A stretch of 64,000 nt of DNA from Actinomyces graevenitzii C83 (GTDB lineage: Bacteria > Actinomycetota > Actinomycetes > Actinomycetales > Actinomycetaceae): contig NZ_JH470338.1 in assembly GCF_000239695.1 (NCBI RefSeq), forward strand, positions 1,342,613-1,406,612, written 5' to 3'. The notes beneath the pieces were generated by a model, which made no database searches, was not told where the DNA came from, and saw only the letters and a list, made by a program, of their open reading frames with translations. Shown piece after piece: positions 26,385-35,450 of this stretch. How positions within the stretch are numbered: position 1 is the first letter of the stretch; each line of letters starts with the position of its first letter. The position numbers were made by a program, and so were the translations under genes.

Positions 26385-26393
26385 GCTAGGGCC

Positions 26394-27497
26394 ATGAAGG
26401 AGCGCTTAATCTCCCTGGCGTGGGCGATTCCGTGGATGCTGTTCATGGGATTCCCCCTGGCCTACGCCCTGGAGTTGACTGATACGGCCCAGCGTGCGGG
26501 CATCATCGGGTTGTGCGCCCTCCTAGCGGTGACGAACTCGGTGACGTGGCTGACCAATCCCCCGCCCGCGCGCAACTCCTTCACGAGGCCGTTCATCCTC
26601 TCCCACGCGGCGCTGGCGGCGGCGACGGTCATCTATCTCGCATACGCAACCTCCATCGGCACCCCGTTTGCGTTCATGATGGTCTCGTATCTGCTGGTCG
26701 CGTGGGTCTTCCAGGCGCCGAGCCGCTTCCTCATCGCGGGCGTCGTGCCGATCGTGGCAATCGCGGGCGTGGCCTTCTACGCGCAGGGGGAGCCGATGCG
26801 GATGATCTGGTACTTGGTGATGCCCGGCGGTTGGGTAGGTTTTGCGCGCTGGGGCATGGAGCGCTCGGCCCGTGAGCGCCTGCGCCGCCAGGACGCGATC
26901 GCGCGGGCGAAGGCCGCCGAGCGGGCGCGCCTGAGCACGGACCTGCACGACATCCTCGGGCACTCGCTGACGGGGATCACGATGGTCTCGGAGCTGGCGG
27001 GGCGTCTGCTGGACGCGGGGCGCGCAGAGGAGGCGCGCGAGCAGATCCGCGCCATCACCGCTCAGTCGAACGAGGCCTTGGCTGATGTCCGCCGCATCGT
27101 GGCGGCCACGCGGGCCCTGTCCCCGGGTGAGGAGCTCGACGAGGCCCGCTCACTTCTGGAGGTCGCACGCATCGACGCTGACATCACGAACGAGGGCGAG
27201 CCGCCATCGGGGCCTCGTTCAGCTGCGGCCGCCCACGTGATCCGCGAGGGGGTCACGAACGCGCTCCTGCACGCACGCCCCTCGAGGGTGCGCATCTGCC
27301 TGTCTCCCACCGGCGTGGTCGTCTCAAACGACGGATATTCCGCCTCCTACGCGGCCTCGACGGCGGGGGCCGGGTCGGGCCTGGTGGGCCTGTCCAAGCT
27401 GGTCGGTGACGAGGGTACGCTCACCTGGGGTGCGTCGGGTTCCACATGGACGCTCGCGTTGGCCTTCGAGGCCACACCCGACGCCCACTCGTCCTGA
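26394..27497 (+). CDS. Sensor histidine kinase, NarL/DesK type
   Basis: A 367 aa two-component kinase. The first ~150 residues form about six membrane helices (7TM-DesK style sensor without a large outer domain). The HisKA_3 dimerisation box LSTDLHDILGHSLTGITMV carries the phospho-accepting His. The C-terminal ATPase domain has a recognisable N-box (IREGVTNALLHA) and a G-box (GAGSGLVGLSKLVGDEG). With the regulator at 27665 it probably senses membrane or antibiotic stress and controls the exporter upstream. Confidence 0.9.
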   Translation: MKERLISLAWAIPWMLFMGFPLAYALELTDTAQRAGIIGLCALLAVTNSVTWLTNPPPARNSFTRPFILSHAALAAATVIYLAYATSIGTPFAFMMVSYLLVAWVFQAPSRFLIAGVVPIVAIAGVAFYAQGEPMRMIWYLVMPGGWVGFARWGMERSARERLRRQDAIARAKAAERARLSTDLHDILGHSLTGITMVSELAGRLLDAGRAEEAREQIRAITAQSNEALADVRRIVAATRALSPGEELDEARSLLEVARIDADITNEGEPPSGPRSAAAAHVIREGVTNALLHARPSRVRICLSPTGVVVSNDGYSASYAASTAGAGSGLVGLSKLVGDEGTLTWGASGSTWTLALAFEATPDAHSS

Positions 27498-27664
27498 TTG
27501 TTCCGCTGCACACCTCCTCGACGAGGCCGTGTTCCCTTTCCCCGGGTCTTGCGCGGTCCCGGGAGGGGGAACTCGCCTCGCCCTGAAGGGCGGGCACACA
27601 TGAGTGATAATTCTGCGACCTGAGTTAGCCTGGTACCCCAAGCGCAGGCAGACAGGAGGGTGAC
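27498..27664 (+). promoter_or_regulatory. Spacer between kinase and regulator with hairpins
   Basis: The spacer is longer than usual for a coupled kinase-regulator pair and is GC-rich. A good GGAGGG site precedes the GTG start of the regulator. I see no clear promoter boxes. Confidence 0.35.
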
Positions 27665-28309
27665 GTGTCGATACGGGTACTCGTGGCCGACGACCAGGCG
27701 ATGATTCGCGGCGCCCTGGCGGGGCTGCTGGACCTGGAGAGCGACATTGAGGTCGTCGCACAGGCTTCCGACGGGGCCCACGCCCTCAAGGAACTGGCGC
27801 GCCTGGCCGAGTCGGCCACCACGCCTTCGCAGGAACAGGCTCCCGCTGACGTGGCCGTCATCGACATCGAGATGCCCCGCATGGATGGCATTACAGCGAC
27901 GCGGGCGATCCGCGCGCGTTTTCCCGGCGTGCGTGTGCTGATCGTGACGACGTTCGGGCGCCCCGGCTACCTCCAGCGCGCGCTCGACGCGGGGGCCACG
28001 GGTTTCATGGTGAAGGACGCGCCGGTCGAGGCCTTGGCGGACGGAGTGCGCACGGTGGCCGCGGGGGGCCGCGCGATTGATCAGAGCCTGGCGCTCGAGG
28101 CCCTGTCGGCGGGTTCTTCGCCCCTGACCGACCGCGAGGCCGACGTTTTGCGCGAGGTCGAGGGCGGCGGCACGATCGCCGACATCGCCCATTCGCTGGG
28201 GCTGAGCCAGGGGACGGTACGCAACCATGTGTCCTCGGCGATGCTGAAGATGGACGCGCGCACCCGCGCGGAGGCAGCCATCCTGGCCCGATCCGCCGGC
28301 TGGCTGTAG
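27665..28309 (+). CDS. Response regulator, NarL/LuxR family
   Basis: A 214 aa regulator. The receiver domain (about 1-125) has the acidic pair in VLVADDQAMIRG, the phosphorylation Asp in VAVIDIEMPRMDG, the conserved Thr/Ser in VTTFGRPG and Lys in MVKDAP. A LuxR helix-turn-helix follows (LTDREADVLREVEGGGTIAD, then LGLSQGTVRNHVSSAMLKM). GTG start with a GGAGGG site. The likely target is the promoter of this cassette. Its stop is 8 bases before the 32-bp repeat that marks the right limit of the insertion. Confidence 0.92.
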   Translation: MSIRVLVADDQAMIRGALAGLLDLESDIEVVAQASDGAHALKELARLAESATTPSQEQAPADVAVIDIEMPRMDGITATRAIRARFPGVRVLIVTTFGRPGYLQRALDAGATGFMVKDAPVEALADGVRTVAAGGRAIDQSLALEALSAGSSPLTDREADVLREVEGGGTIADIAHSLGLSQGTVRNHVSSAMLKMDARTRAEAAILARSAGWL

Positions 28310-28316
28310 CCAGGGC

Positions 28317-28348
28317 ACGCAAGCACAACTTCATACGCCTATAGCCAC
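28317..28348 (+). repeat. 32-bp repeat, right limit of 16-kb insertion
   Basis: Exact copy of 12263-12294, the 3' end of an ABC permease gene, standing here without the rest of that gene. After it the sequence returns to host-like composition. Confidence 0.85.
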
Positions 28349-28476
28349 TCCCGCGAACCAGTGGCGCCGCTGCAGGCAGCCGCTGGTTCATCTATGCCTG
28401 TAGTCAGGTCCTGGGCTGTTTAACAGCTCGAACACCTGGGCACTGCTTAGGTTGGCCGGTTAACGCGAGAAGACAG

Positions 28477-28974
28477 TTAGCGTGGCGGCCAGGGCATGAT
28501 TCGGTTTACGCGGCTTTCGTAGTCAACGTACTGCTGGCCAAACTGGCGCCTAAGCCAGCGCTCCTCAGTGCGTTTCATTAACACCGTCAAAGCCAACCAA
28601 TACACAGCCGGCAAAATCAACAATACGTAATTAGCTTGCACCAGCAAAATACCGGCATTAAGAAACAAAAAAGCAGCATATATTGGGTGCCGTACCCAAG
28701 CATAAATACCACCCGTGATGAGCTGGTTGTTTTCTATATTTTCAGTTACTCGCGCCCCAAACACGCTCACCAACCACATCACCACGGCCAGTGCCGCCAC
28801 AATAACGCCAGCTACAACAAATATGAGCCGCAGCCAATTTAGGTTAACAGCCGCCCATCCCAGCCAGAAAAAAGCAGCCACACTGGCCAGCGCCGTCGTC
28901 GTAAATAGCGCCACCACATAGGCCGGACCAACCCCGAAAACCGGCAGATGTGCCTGCTCACCCCGCGTTTCCAT
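28477..28974 (-). CDS. Isoprenylcysteine methyltransferase-like membrane protein
   Basis: A 165 aa protein of the ICMT/phospholipid methyltransferase family (PEMT/ICMT). Four to five helices are followed by the SAM-binding signature GGIYAWVRHPIYAAFLF and the C-terminal EERWLRRQFGQQYVDYESRV motif, both diagnostic. Bacterial members have mostly unknown substrates, since prenylated proteins are absent. It precedes the TRIC-family gene in reverse orientation on the same strand order, and its first codons are duplicated at 16078. Confidence 0.85.
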   Translation of the reverse strand: METRGEQAHLPVFGVGPAYVVALFTTTALASVAAFFWLGWAAVNLNWLRLIFVVAGVIVAALAVVMWLVSVFGARVTENIENNQLITGGIYAWVRHPIYAAFLFLNAGILLVQANYVLLILPAVYWLALTVLMKRTEERWLRRQFGQQYVDYESRVNRIMPWPPR

Positions 28975-29096
28975 GCACCCTATTATCCCACTTCAGGGGT
29001 AGTTTGAAGGGGTTTATCGAAGGTTTTAAGGTGGGCTGTTTTAGGCGGGTTTAACGCAGATTTTAGGGCGGGTTCTAAAGCAGTTTCTGGCGGGTT

Positions 29097-29780
29097 TTAG
29101 CGACGCCGCAACACCCCGATGCGCTCGGTAAGGGAACGCTGCTTACCCACCACCGGCAATTGCCACACACGCCAATAAGCCAGCAGGCAGAAACCCGCCC
29201 CGACACACATTGAAAACAGCATCGCCAACACCGGATTTAAATCAACAAAGCGCACCAATGAGGCTTGCGTAAAAGCAGCCGCAAGCGCCGGCAGTGCGTA
29301 AAGCCGGTTGCCGCCAAATACTGCCGGGGTGCGCCCCACGCTAATGTCGCGGATCATGGAGCCGCCTACCGCCGTCATGCAGCCTAAAAGCAGGGCGGGG
29401 ATGAAACCTAGATGATTTTCTAGGGCTTTAGCGGCGCCGGTGGCGGACCAGATGCCCAGCACGATAGCGTCGGCAACCACCAGGAAGCGGTGGGACCATT
29501 TGCCTTCAAATTTGAAGAACCAGGCGATGGCGGCGCCCAGACACGCCATCCAAATGTAGTAGGGGTCGGTCAGGGCGAAGGGCGGGCCGTTTTGGATCAT
29601 GAGGTCGCGCAGGATACCGCCGGCGGTGGCCGTCATTAGCGCCAGCACCACGAAACCTACTATGTCGAAGTTTTTTTGGCGGGCAATGAGCCCTCCTAGG
29701 ATCCCATTTAGGATCACCCCGGATAGGTCGATGAACCGGAAAACGGCAGGTAGGGCGTTGGGTTCAAGTAGTTCGTGCAT
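29097..29780 (-). CDS. TRIC-family cation channel (UPF0126)
   Basis: A 227 aa membrane protein with the two-fold UPF0126 repeat. The motif GILRDLMIQNGPPF in the first half is echoed by GSMIRDISVGRTPAVFGG in the second, the glycine-hinge helices of prokaryotic TRIC trimers that pass K+ or Na+. Seven helices fit the family. The start at MHELLEPNALP fits known lengths; longer in-frame starts add a basic, Arg-rich stretch unlike the family. A truncated copy of this gene sits at 16265. Confidence 0.9.
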   Translation of the reverse strand: MHELLEPNALPAVFRFIDLSGVILNGILGGLIARQKNFDIVGFVVLALMTATAGGILRDLMIQNGPPFALTDPYYIWMACLGAAIAWFFKFEGKWSHRFLVVADAIVLGIWSATGAAKALENHLGFIPALLLGCMTAVGGSMIRDISVGRTPAVFGGNRLYALPALAAAFTQASLVRFVDLNPVLAMLFSMCVGAGFCLLAYWRVWQLPVVGKQRSLTERIGVLRRR

Positions 29781-29797
29781 CGTCTTCAGGCTACCGT

Positions 29798-30910
29798 TTA
29801 ACTGGCGGAGGTGCCGAAAGCCAGGCCCAGCAGGTAGGTTATGGTGGCCGCCCCATAGCCGATGGCTAGCTGTCGCATGGCGCTGGGTAGGGGGGCTTTG
29901 CCCGATAGTACGCCGACGGCGCCACCGGTTAGGCACAGCGCGGCCCCTACCAGCAGGGCTGAGGCGGCTACAGCAACCATTCCGCTGAGCCCAACCAGGT
30001 AGGGCAGGCAGGGAATGATGGCGCCGACTGAGAACAGCACGAATGAGGATAGTGCTGCCCGCTTGGCGGTACCGATTTCTTCATAGTTGGGGGCTTCGTC
30101 GCCAATGTGGGAGATTTGGCGGGCGCTGCGTGGGTCAATGTTTGCGGCGCTGAGTACTAGTTTGGCGTGTGCGACGGCTTCGTGTTCATCCTCGCCTCGG
30201 GCGCGATAGATTAGGGCGAGTTCGTTGGCGTTGACGTCTAGCGCGGGCACAACCTCCCCCGTGCCGGGGTCTGGGGTGGAGGCTTCTAGCAGCTCGATTT
30301 GGGAGCGCACCGAGATGAACTCGCCTGCCGCCATGCTTAAAGCCCCTGCTAGTAGGCCGGTTAGGCCGGTTAGTAGGATCGCGTGGGTGCTGATGCCGGT
30401 GGCGCCCACGCCTAGCACTAGGGACAGGTTGGATACTAGACCGTCGTTAACGCCGAAAATAGCTGGGCGTAGCGTGCCCGAGAGGCGTTGGCGGTGGCGG
30501 GCAGCTAGGGAGCGCACAACTTCGGAGTGGATGCGTTCGTCTGCGGCCATGGCGCTGGAGGCGTCGGCGTCGATCTCATAGTCGTTGCGTTGTTCGGAGC
30601 GTTGGGCTAGGGCCAGTACGAACACTGAGCCAAATAGTCGCGCCAGTAGGGGCATGATGGCGCCGCGTAGGGTTTGCCTGGGGGCTGGGTGGGCGTGGGG
30701 GCCTAGCAGCTCATACCAGTAGCGTTCGTGGCGGGCTTCGGCTTCCGCTAGGCCTAGGAGAATTTCGCGTTCTTCGCCTTCACGGCGCATAGCTAGGTCC
30801 CGGTAGACTTTCCCTTCTGCGCGTTCTTCGGCTAGGTGGCGGCGCCAGTGTTTAATTTGGGTTCGCGACGGCGCAGCGGCAGTTTCAGGGCTTTGGGGTG
30901 CGGAAGTCAT
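29798..30910 (-). CDS. VIT1/CCC1 family transporter with ferritin-like domain
   Basis: A 370 aa protein. Residues ~15-150 form a rubrerythrin/ferritin-like helical domain (EERAEGKVYRDLAMRREGEE, EAEARHERYW) that can bind iron or manganese. A CCC1/VIT1 membrane domain follows with the signatures FGVNDGLVSNLSLVLGV and GALSMAAGEFISVRSQ. Five helices complete the transporter. Fused proteins of this kind are thought to detoxify or store Fe2+/Mn2+ by export. The gene lies 17 bases upstream of the TRIC gene on the same strand, so both ion-handling genes may be co-transcribed. Confidence 0.9.
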   Translation of the reverse strand: MTSAPQSPETAAAPSRTQIKHWRRHLAEERAEGKVYRDLAMRREGEEREILLGLAEAEARHERYWYELLGPHAHPAPRQTLRGAIMPLLARLFGSVFVLALAQRSEQRNDYEIDADASSAMAADERIHSEVVRSLAARHRQRLSGTLRPAIFGVNDGLVSNLSLVLGVGATGISTHAILLTGLTGLLAGALSMAAGEFISVRSQIELLEASTPDPGTGEVVPALDVNANELALIYRARGEDEHEAVAHAKLVLSAANIDPRSARQISHIGDEAPNYEEIGTAKRAALSSFVLFSVGAIIPCLPYLVGLSGMVAVAASALLVGAALCLTGGAVGVLSGKAPLPSAMRQLAIGYGAATITYLLGLAFGTSAS

Positions 30911-30973
30911 TGGTTCAATGTTTCATTTTTTTGGCGTCATTGCAACGTTTGGTTACCCGAAATTAGCCTGGCT

Positions 30974-30996
30974 TGTCAGCCTCAAGGAGGCTGACA
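30974..30996. terminator. Hairpin between MacB-like and VIT1 genes
   Basis: TGTCAGCCTC and its exact complement flank the loop AAG. It lies 43 bases after the stop of the MacB-like gene on the minus strand and before the next gene. A T-run is weak. Confidence 0.6.
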
Positions 30997-31038
30997 GCTT
31001 GAGGGGAAACCTGGTTTTGGATGTTTTGGCGCCGCTAG

Positions 31039-32988
31039 TTATTGGCGTAAAGCATCTGCAGGTGAAACGCCTGCGGCGCGGCGCACTGCCAGTAAACAAC
31101 CCACTAAGCCAACTACCATGCCGCCAATGATTCCTACAGGCAAAAGCCGCAGGTCAAGCACTGGCTGCCAGTGGCGCACTAGCACTGTGGAGATAATGAC
31201 TACCACCGCTGTAAATGTGCCAATGACTCCGCCGATTAAGCCAACTATCGCCGATTCAGCGGTGACTAATGCGGCGATTTGCCAGCGCCTAGCCCCCATT
31301 GCCCGGCGCAAACCGAATTCTCCAGCGCGCCGCGATACCGCCGTCGCCGTTGAGTTAGTGAGCATTAGCACGGCAGCTAATAATGAGACGGCGGTTAATG
31401 TCACCAGCATTGTGCGCACATTGGATTCCACGCTTTGACGCATGGTTTTAGGGTCTTCAGGCGCATCCACGTGGGCGTTTTCGCCGGTGTAAGGATCTAG
31501 GGCGATAGGTGCTTGCTGCGCCACCAGCTGGGCGGCGCCGGGGCGCGTACGTATTTCGGCGGTGACGGCATTGGTTGCCCCCACAGCAACGGCGTCTGTT
31601 TCACGCATCACCACGGCGTTCATGATGCTGGCGTCTAAACCTGAGTCGCTTATAACTCCCACCACTACGTAGGCTTTATTGGCGATCCACACTACTGGGC
31701 TGGCGTCAACTGGGCCTAACTCTAGGTTATTTGCGATACCGCGACCTACTAGCACCTGGCCTGGGCCAAGTTTTATGCCACTGGTTTTGGCGGATTCTTT
31801 GCCTTCGATTTCCAGCCCGGGCACACTAGGATCGGTTGCTCCTAATACATCAAAGTTTTGGCCTTTAGTGTCGCTAGTTAGTGAAATATTTTGATTGCCG
31901 TGGTTTGAGTAGATTTGTGCGCGTTCCACTCCGGGAATGCGTTTCAGGCGCATTAGTGTAGTGGTGCTGGCTTGTTTAACGCTTCCATCTTTAGTTAATT
32001 GTTTAGGTTCTGGCACCGAGACGGCTACACGCTGGTTGCGGGCCGCATCAAATAGCTGCGACACCTGGGCGCGGGCAGCTTCAGAAATACCTACCGTGGC
32101 TAACGCTAACGCTACCGCCAGTAATACGCCGGCAATTAGCGCGCCACTGGCAGCTGGTTTAGCGGTAATTGTGCGCCCTGCATCGGCGAGTATGGCTCTT
32201 AGGCTAGTTTTTTTGCTGCTGGTTTTAGGGTTTTTAGCTTGCGCTGCATGGCTGGTTTTAGCTGGTTTTAGAGGCTTTGAACTTTCACTCTCGGGAACGG
32301 TGACGACGCCGTCGTGCACTTCGATGCGGGTTTTAGCGTGGGCTGCAACTTTTGGATCATGAGTGACAACTATGACGGTAGTGCCGCTTTGGTTGAGTTT
32401 ATCTAGTACACGCATCACTGAACGCGAATTGGCTGAGTCGAGGTTACCGGTGGGTTCATCAGCAACTAGCACCGGGTTAGCGGCTACGATAGCCCTGGCA
32501 ATTGCTACTCTTTGCCTTTCACCACCAGAAAGCTGCACTGCTTTGGCGTGTTGCTTATGTGTGAGCCCCACAAAGTTTAGGGCTTGTTCAATACGCTGCG
32601 TATCCGTGATTTGTGCGGTTTCCTCACCAGAGCCAGCCGCATCTCCGCTGTACATCAACCCTAAAGCCACGTTTTCAGTTACAGTTCGCTCATCAATTAA
32701 GTGAAATGCTTGAAACACAAAAGAGAATGTGTGAGCCCGCAATGCTGCTAGCTGGGAATCACTTAACTTGGTTGCGTCTAGATCATCAATAAAGTATTTG
32801 CCTTTAGTGGGAGGGTCAAGTAACGCCAGAACATTCAGCAAGGTTGATTTACCAGCCCCAGAAGGGCCGGTTATAGACACAAAATCACCCTGCTCAATCA
32901 GCAGCGAGGCGGTTTTTAGTGCTTTAACCTCACCAGGAGCACCCGGATTATAGGTTTTAGAAACCTGCGATAATTCTAGTATAGTCAT
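31039..32988 (-). CDS. MacB-type ABC transporter, fused ATPase-permease
   Basis: A 649 aa single-chain MacB-like protein. The ATPase occupies residues ~1-230: Walker A GPSGAGKST, signature LSGGERQRVAIARAI, Walker B VLVADEPTGNLD. A Lys/Ser-rich linker leads to a permease with one N-terminal helix, a large outer MacB_PCD domain (~300-510) and three C-terminal FtsX-type helices ending RRAAGVSPADALRQ. It overlaps the adaptor gene upstream by four bases. Together they should form a mechanotransmission exporter moving a peptide, lipid or drug across the envelope. Gram-positives lack TolC, so the adaptor reaches only the wall. Confidence 0.92.
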   Translation of the reverse strand: MTILELSQVSKTYNPGAPGEVKALKTASLLIEQGDFVSITGPSGAGKSTLLNVLALLDPPTKGKYFIDDLDATKLSDSQLAALRAHTFSFVFQAFHLIDERTVTENVALGLMYSGDAAGSGEETAQITDTQRIEQALNFVGLTHKQHAKAVQLSGGERQRVAIARAIVAANPVLVADEPTGNLDSANSRSVMRVLDKLNQSGTTVIVVTHDPKVAAHAKTRIEVHDGVVTVPESESSKPLKPAKTSHAAQAKNPKTSSKKTSLRAILADAGRTITAKPAASGALIAGVLLAVALALATVGISEAARAQVSQLFDAARNQRVAVSVPEPKQLTKDGSVKQASTTTLMRLKRIPGVERAQIYSNHGNQNISLTSDTKGQNFDVLGATDPSVPGLEIEGKESAKTSGIKLGPGQVLVGRGIANNLELGPVDASPVVWIANKAYVVVGVISDSGLDASIMNAVVMRETDAVAVGATNAVTAEIRTRPGAAQLVAQQAPIALDPYTGENAHVDAPEDPKTMRQSVESNVRTMLVTLTAVSLLAAVLMLTNSTATAVSRRAGEFGLRRAMGARRWQIAALVTAESAIVGLIGGVIGTFTAVVVIISTVLVRHWQPVLDLRLLPVGIIGGMVVGLVGCLLAVRRAAGVSPADALRQ

Positions 32989-34187
32989 TTGCGATCCACT
33001 CGCACACTGTCACCAACTTTAAGCTGGTCAGATTTAATGGCGCATTGCCCAGATACGCACCCAAGCTGCTCTACTTTAACCATAACAAAACCGGACGCCT
33101 GGCGTTTGAGCACATTTGCGTTACCATTAGCATCTAGCGCCATTGCGCGTTGAGGGATCAGTAAAGCGTTTTTGATTGGTGCTTGTCGATCTACGGTTAG
33201 CACCACTGATTTACCACGCGCATCGCTTGGAAGTTTCCCCTTTTTAACGCTAAAGGTTAGTGTATAAGTGGTTGCTTCAGCTTGGCTTTTTTCGTCTTTC
33301 TTAGGCGCAGCAGTTTTGAGAGTTAAGTTTAACTGCTGAGAGCCATAAACCGCGCTAGCCACGCTGCCAGTTTTCAATACCGAGCCCACACCAGCCGGCA
33401 CTTCAGCGGTTACAGAAAATTCACCTGTAGATAGGCCTAACTGAGAGGGTTTGTCTCCATTTAAACTATCACCAACTTTAGGTAGTGAGGTAACAACAGC
33501 TGGAAGCTGCGCAATAAACAGCATCTCAGTTTTTGCTATAACTACCTTCTTTTTAGCTTGCTGCGGTTTTTCGGATGCACCTGCCTCGTTTGAGTTTCCA
33601 CTGCCTTGATTAGCACCCGCGTTGTCTGACTCATTTTGATGAGTATCGGTAGTAGCTAATTCGTCTTTGGTTTGCCCGTATAGATGTTTTAGTGCAGCGA
33701 TTGTGTTAGCGTCTAGGGTTCCAGTTATTGCTAGCTGGTAGCCCGATGCAACCAGGGCGCGTTGCAGCTGTGACACATCCGCGCCAGAATCACCTTCATA
33801 CAAATCACGGTAGGCGGGAAAACTACCCTGATAGGCAATCAGAGGGCGATCGTTAATCCAGGCCACCACCTGCGTGTTTTCAAGTTGCTCGCCGGCTTTT
33901 ACGTTTACAGCGGTAACAACCGAATCGGCGCTAGTAGCAGGCAAGTTAACGGCTGAATCCTGCGCCCCGGTAATAACACCTGTGGCAGTGATTTGATCTG
34001 TCAGGTCTCCTTGCTCAACTTCCACAGTTACAGGAGCTGAAGTTGGAGGTGCAGCGGCAGCTGCGCGCTGCGCTGGCGATTGGGTGTAGCTTGCCAGCAA
34101 CCAGCCTGCACCCACTAGCGCCACCGCCATAAACACAACTAAAACTACAAGTAACCAGCGTTTCACTTGAGATCGTTTAGCGCCCAC
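32985..34187 (-). CDS. Membrane fusion (adaptor) protein with PG-binding domain
   Basis: A 400 aa adaptor for the MacB-like ABC protein. One N-terminal membrane anchor (about residues 10-32) is followed by a lipoyl/barrel-sandwich segment (PVTVEVEQGDLTDQITATGV), then a peptidoglycan-binding_1 domain with YEGDSGADVSQLQRALVASG near 130-150. A variable Asn/Gln-rich insert and C-terminal beta domains follow. Actinobacterial and firmicute adaptors of this type use the PG-binding module to hold the pump to the wall. It is coupled to the exporter by an overlap. Confidence 0.88.
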   Translation of the reverse strand: MGAKRSQVKRWLLVVLVVFMAVALVGAGWLLASYTQSPAQRAAAAAPPTSAPVTVEVEQGDLTDQITATGVITGAQDSAVNLPATSADSVVTAVNVKAGEQLENTQVVAWINDRPLIAYQGSFPAYRDLYEGDSGADVSQLQRALVASGYQLAITGTLDANTIAALKHLYGQTKDELATTDTHQNESDNAGANQGSGNSNEAGASEKPQQAKKKVVIAKTEMLFIAQLPAVVTSLPKVGDSLNGDKPSQLGLSTGEFSVTAEVPAGVGSVLKTGSVASAVYGSQQLNLTLKTAAPKKDEKSQAEATTYTLTFSVKKGKLPSDARGKSVVLTVDRQAPIKNALLIPQRAMALDANGNANVLKRQASGFVMVKVEQLGCVSGQCAIKSDQLKVGDSVRVDRK

Positions 34188-34212
34188 AGCTACCCCCTTC
34201 GATCACAAATAA

Positions 34213-35148
34213 TTACGAGTATTTCTTCACAATCTCACGGCAAGTGGCTTCGACCTGCTTGATTTGTCCCAGCCAGGCAGATAATTCTTTCTGATTCTTT
34301 TTGACATAAGCATCGGCGCTGTTCCAGTCAGCGTCGTAGTATGCCTGCTGCCAGCCGGAGCTGATCCGGCACTTTGCATCTGCAACCGCGATTTTTCGCT
34401 CATACTCTGACACGGTTCCGGGTGACGCCGCGATAGCAGATTGGGGCGCATCAGCACCTGGATTTAAGCCAATTTTCTGACTGAGCTGCGGTCCTGGCAT
34501 TAACATTGGATTATCGGGTAGATCACTAAGGCCCAGTGGTTTCATGCATTGCTTCCAAGTGGCAGCAAGTTTTTTAACTTTAGGATCATCAATCCCCTGC
34601 TCAGCGCCGCCAATTGATGCCAAAAGAGCATTTCCAGTCTCAGATTTTTCCTCATAAGACTTCAATACTGGATACTGATCCATTAGTTTATTAAAACATG
34701 AATTTTTAGCGTCCCGGTAACCGGGATCAGTTTTATACTTTTCAATAGTGTCATGGCTATATTGGTAGACATTCCAGCCAGGAACGATACCCACGTGGTA
34801 GCCAACTTCGCTTGCAATCTTCTCATCAAATAGGCGTCTACCAGCACTATTTACGTATCGCTCGGCCTGCCCTTCTGGCGGTTCTGGCCTTCCTTGATAA
34901 GTGTATCCTTTGGACTTCATGCAATACCTAAAATAGGCGGTTCGAGCACGCGAAATTAGAATCGTGTCAGCCTCTCTATATGGATCTGTGGGAAGCCGCC
35001 ATTTAGACATATCGTAACGCGTTAAACCGTCAGCAGAGACTTTGGCTACCTTATCATTAGGAGCAGTTGATGAAGCTTTTTCGCCACTCCCACACGAGGC
35101 TAAACCGCAAACTAATATTAGAGCTGCAATGATCCTCAGATACTTCAT
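34213..35148 (-). CDS. Secreted lipoprotein, unknown function
   Basis: A 311 aa lipoprotein: the signal peptide MKYLRIIAALILVCG ends in the lipobox LASC, so Cys20 would be lipidated. Four further Cys residues occur as FRYCMKSKGY, KNSCFNKLM, TWKQCMKPLG and DAKCRISS, and a last one near the C-terminus. They probably form disulfides, with the R/K-x-C-M-x motif repeated. Related lipoproteins with repeated CM(K) motifs accompany MacB-type exporters in Actinomyces-like genomes, and it lies 25 bases upstream of the adaptor gene. The role in the pump, perhaps substrate capture, is unproven. Confidence 0.7.
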   Translation of the reverse strand: MKYLRIIAALILVCGLASCGSGEKASSTAPNDKVAKVSADGLTRYDMSKWRLPTDPYREADTILISRARTAYFRYCMKSKGYTYQGRPEPPEGQAERYVNSAGRRLFDEKIASEVGYHVGIVPGWNVYQYSHDTIEKYKTDPGYRDAKNSCFNKLMDQYPVLKSYEEKSETGNALLASIGGAEQGIDDPKVKKLAATWKQCMKPLGLSDLPDNPMLMPGPQLSQKIGLNPGADAPQSAIAASPGTVSEYERKIAVADAKCRISSGWQQAYYDADWNSADAYVKKNQKELSAWLGQIKQVEATCREIVKKYS

Positions 35149-35450
35149 TTCATCTTCCTTGATTAAAGTTCATCGCATATAGGGAACCCAGTTAAGGGCG
35201 TTGCTCACGTTAATGAGCGGATAGGCCTGGCAAGGCCAGGTCTGGGAACAAGCAGTGGATCAGCACTGCATCACTCGTCATTGGAGTGATTACAGAATAC
35301 ATCTACTACCCCAAGCCCACAACTAGTTTTGCAATATTTAATCGACAATTTACATTTATAGGTACAATTAATTAGTTCACTAGGCTGCGCTTATCTTACG
35401 TGGCGAGCTGGTTCCACAGCTGGGTCAAAGTGCGAGACAATGCAGGGGTA
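35149..35450. promoter_or_regulatory. Divergent regulatory spacer with three hairpins
   Basis: Between the lipoprotein gene and hrpA are three small inverted repeats: CCTGGC-AAG-GCCAGG, GCAGTG-GATCAG-CACTGC and CACTC-GTCATTG-GAGTG. They are followed by an AT-rich stretch (35330-35390) suited to a promoter. A GTG at 35400 could extend hrpA by 17 residues. Confidence 0.4.

Noticed and set aside
24718..28318. Very long reverse-strand open frames opposite the exporter, kinase and regulator genes
   Set aside because: They are mirror frames caused by high third-position GC; composition is His/Arg/Gly-rich and unlike proteins, while the forward frames have full family motifs.
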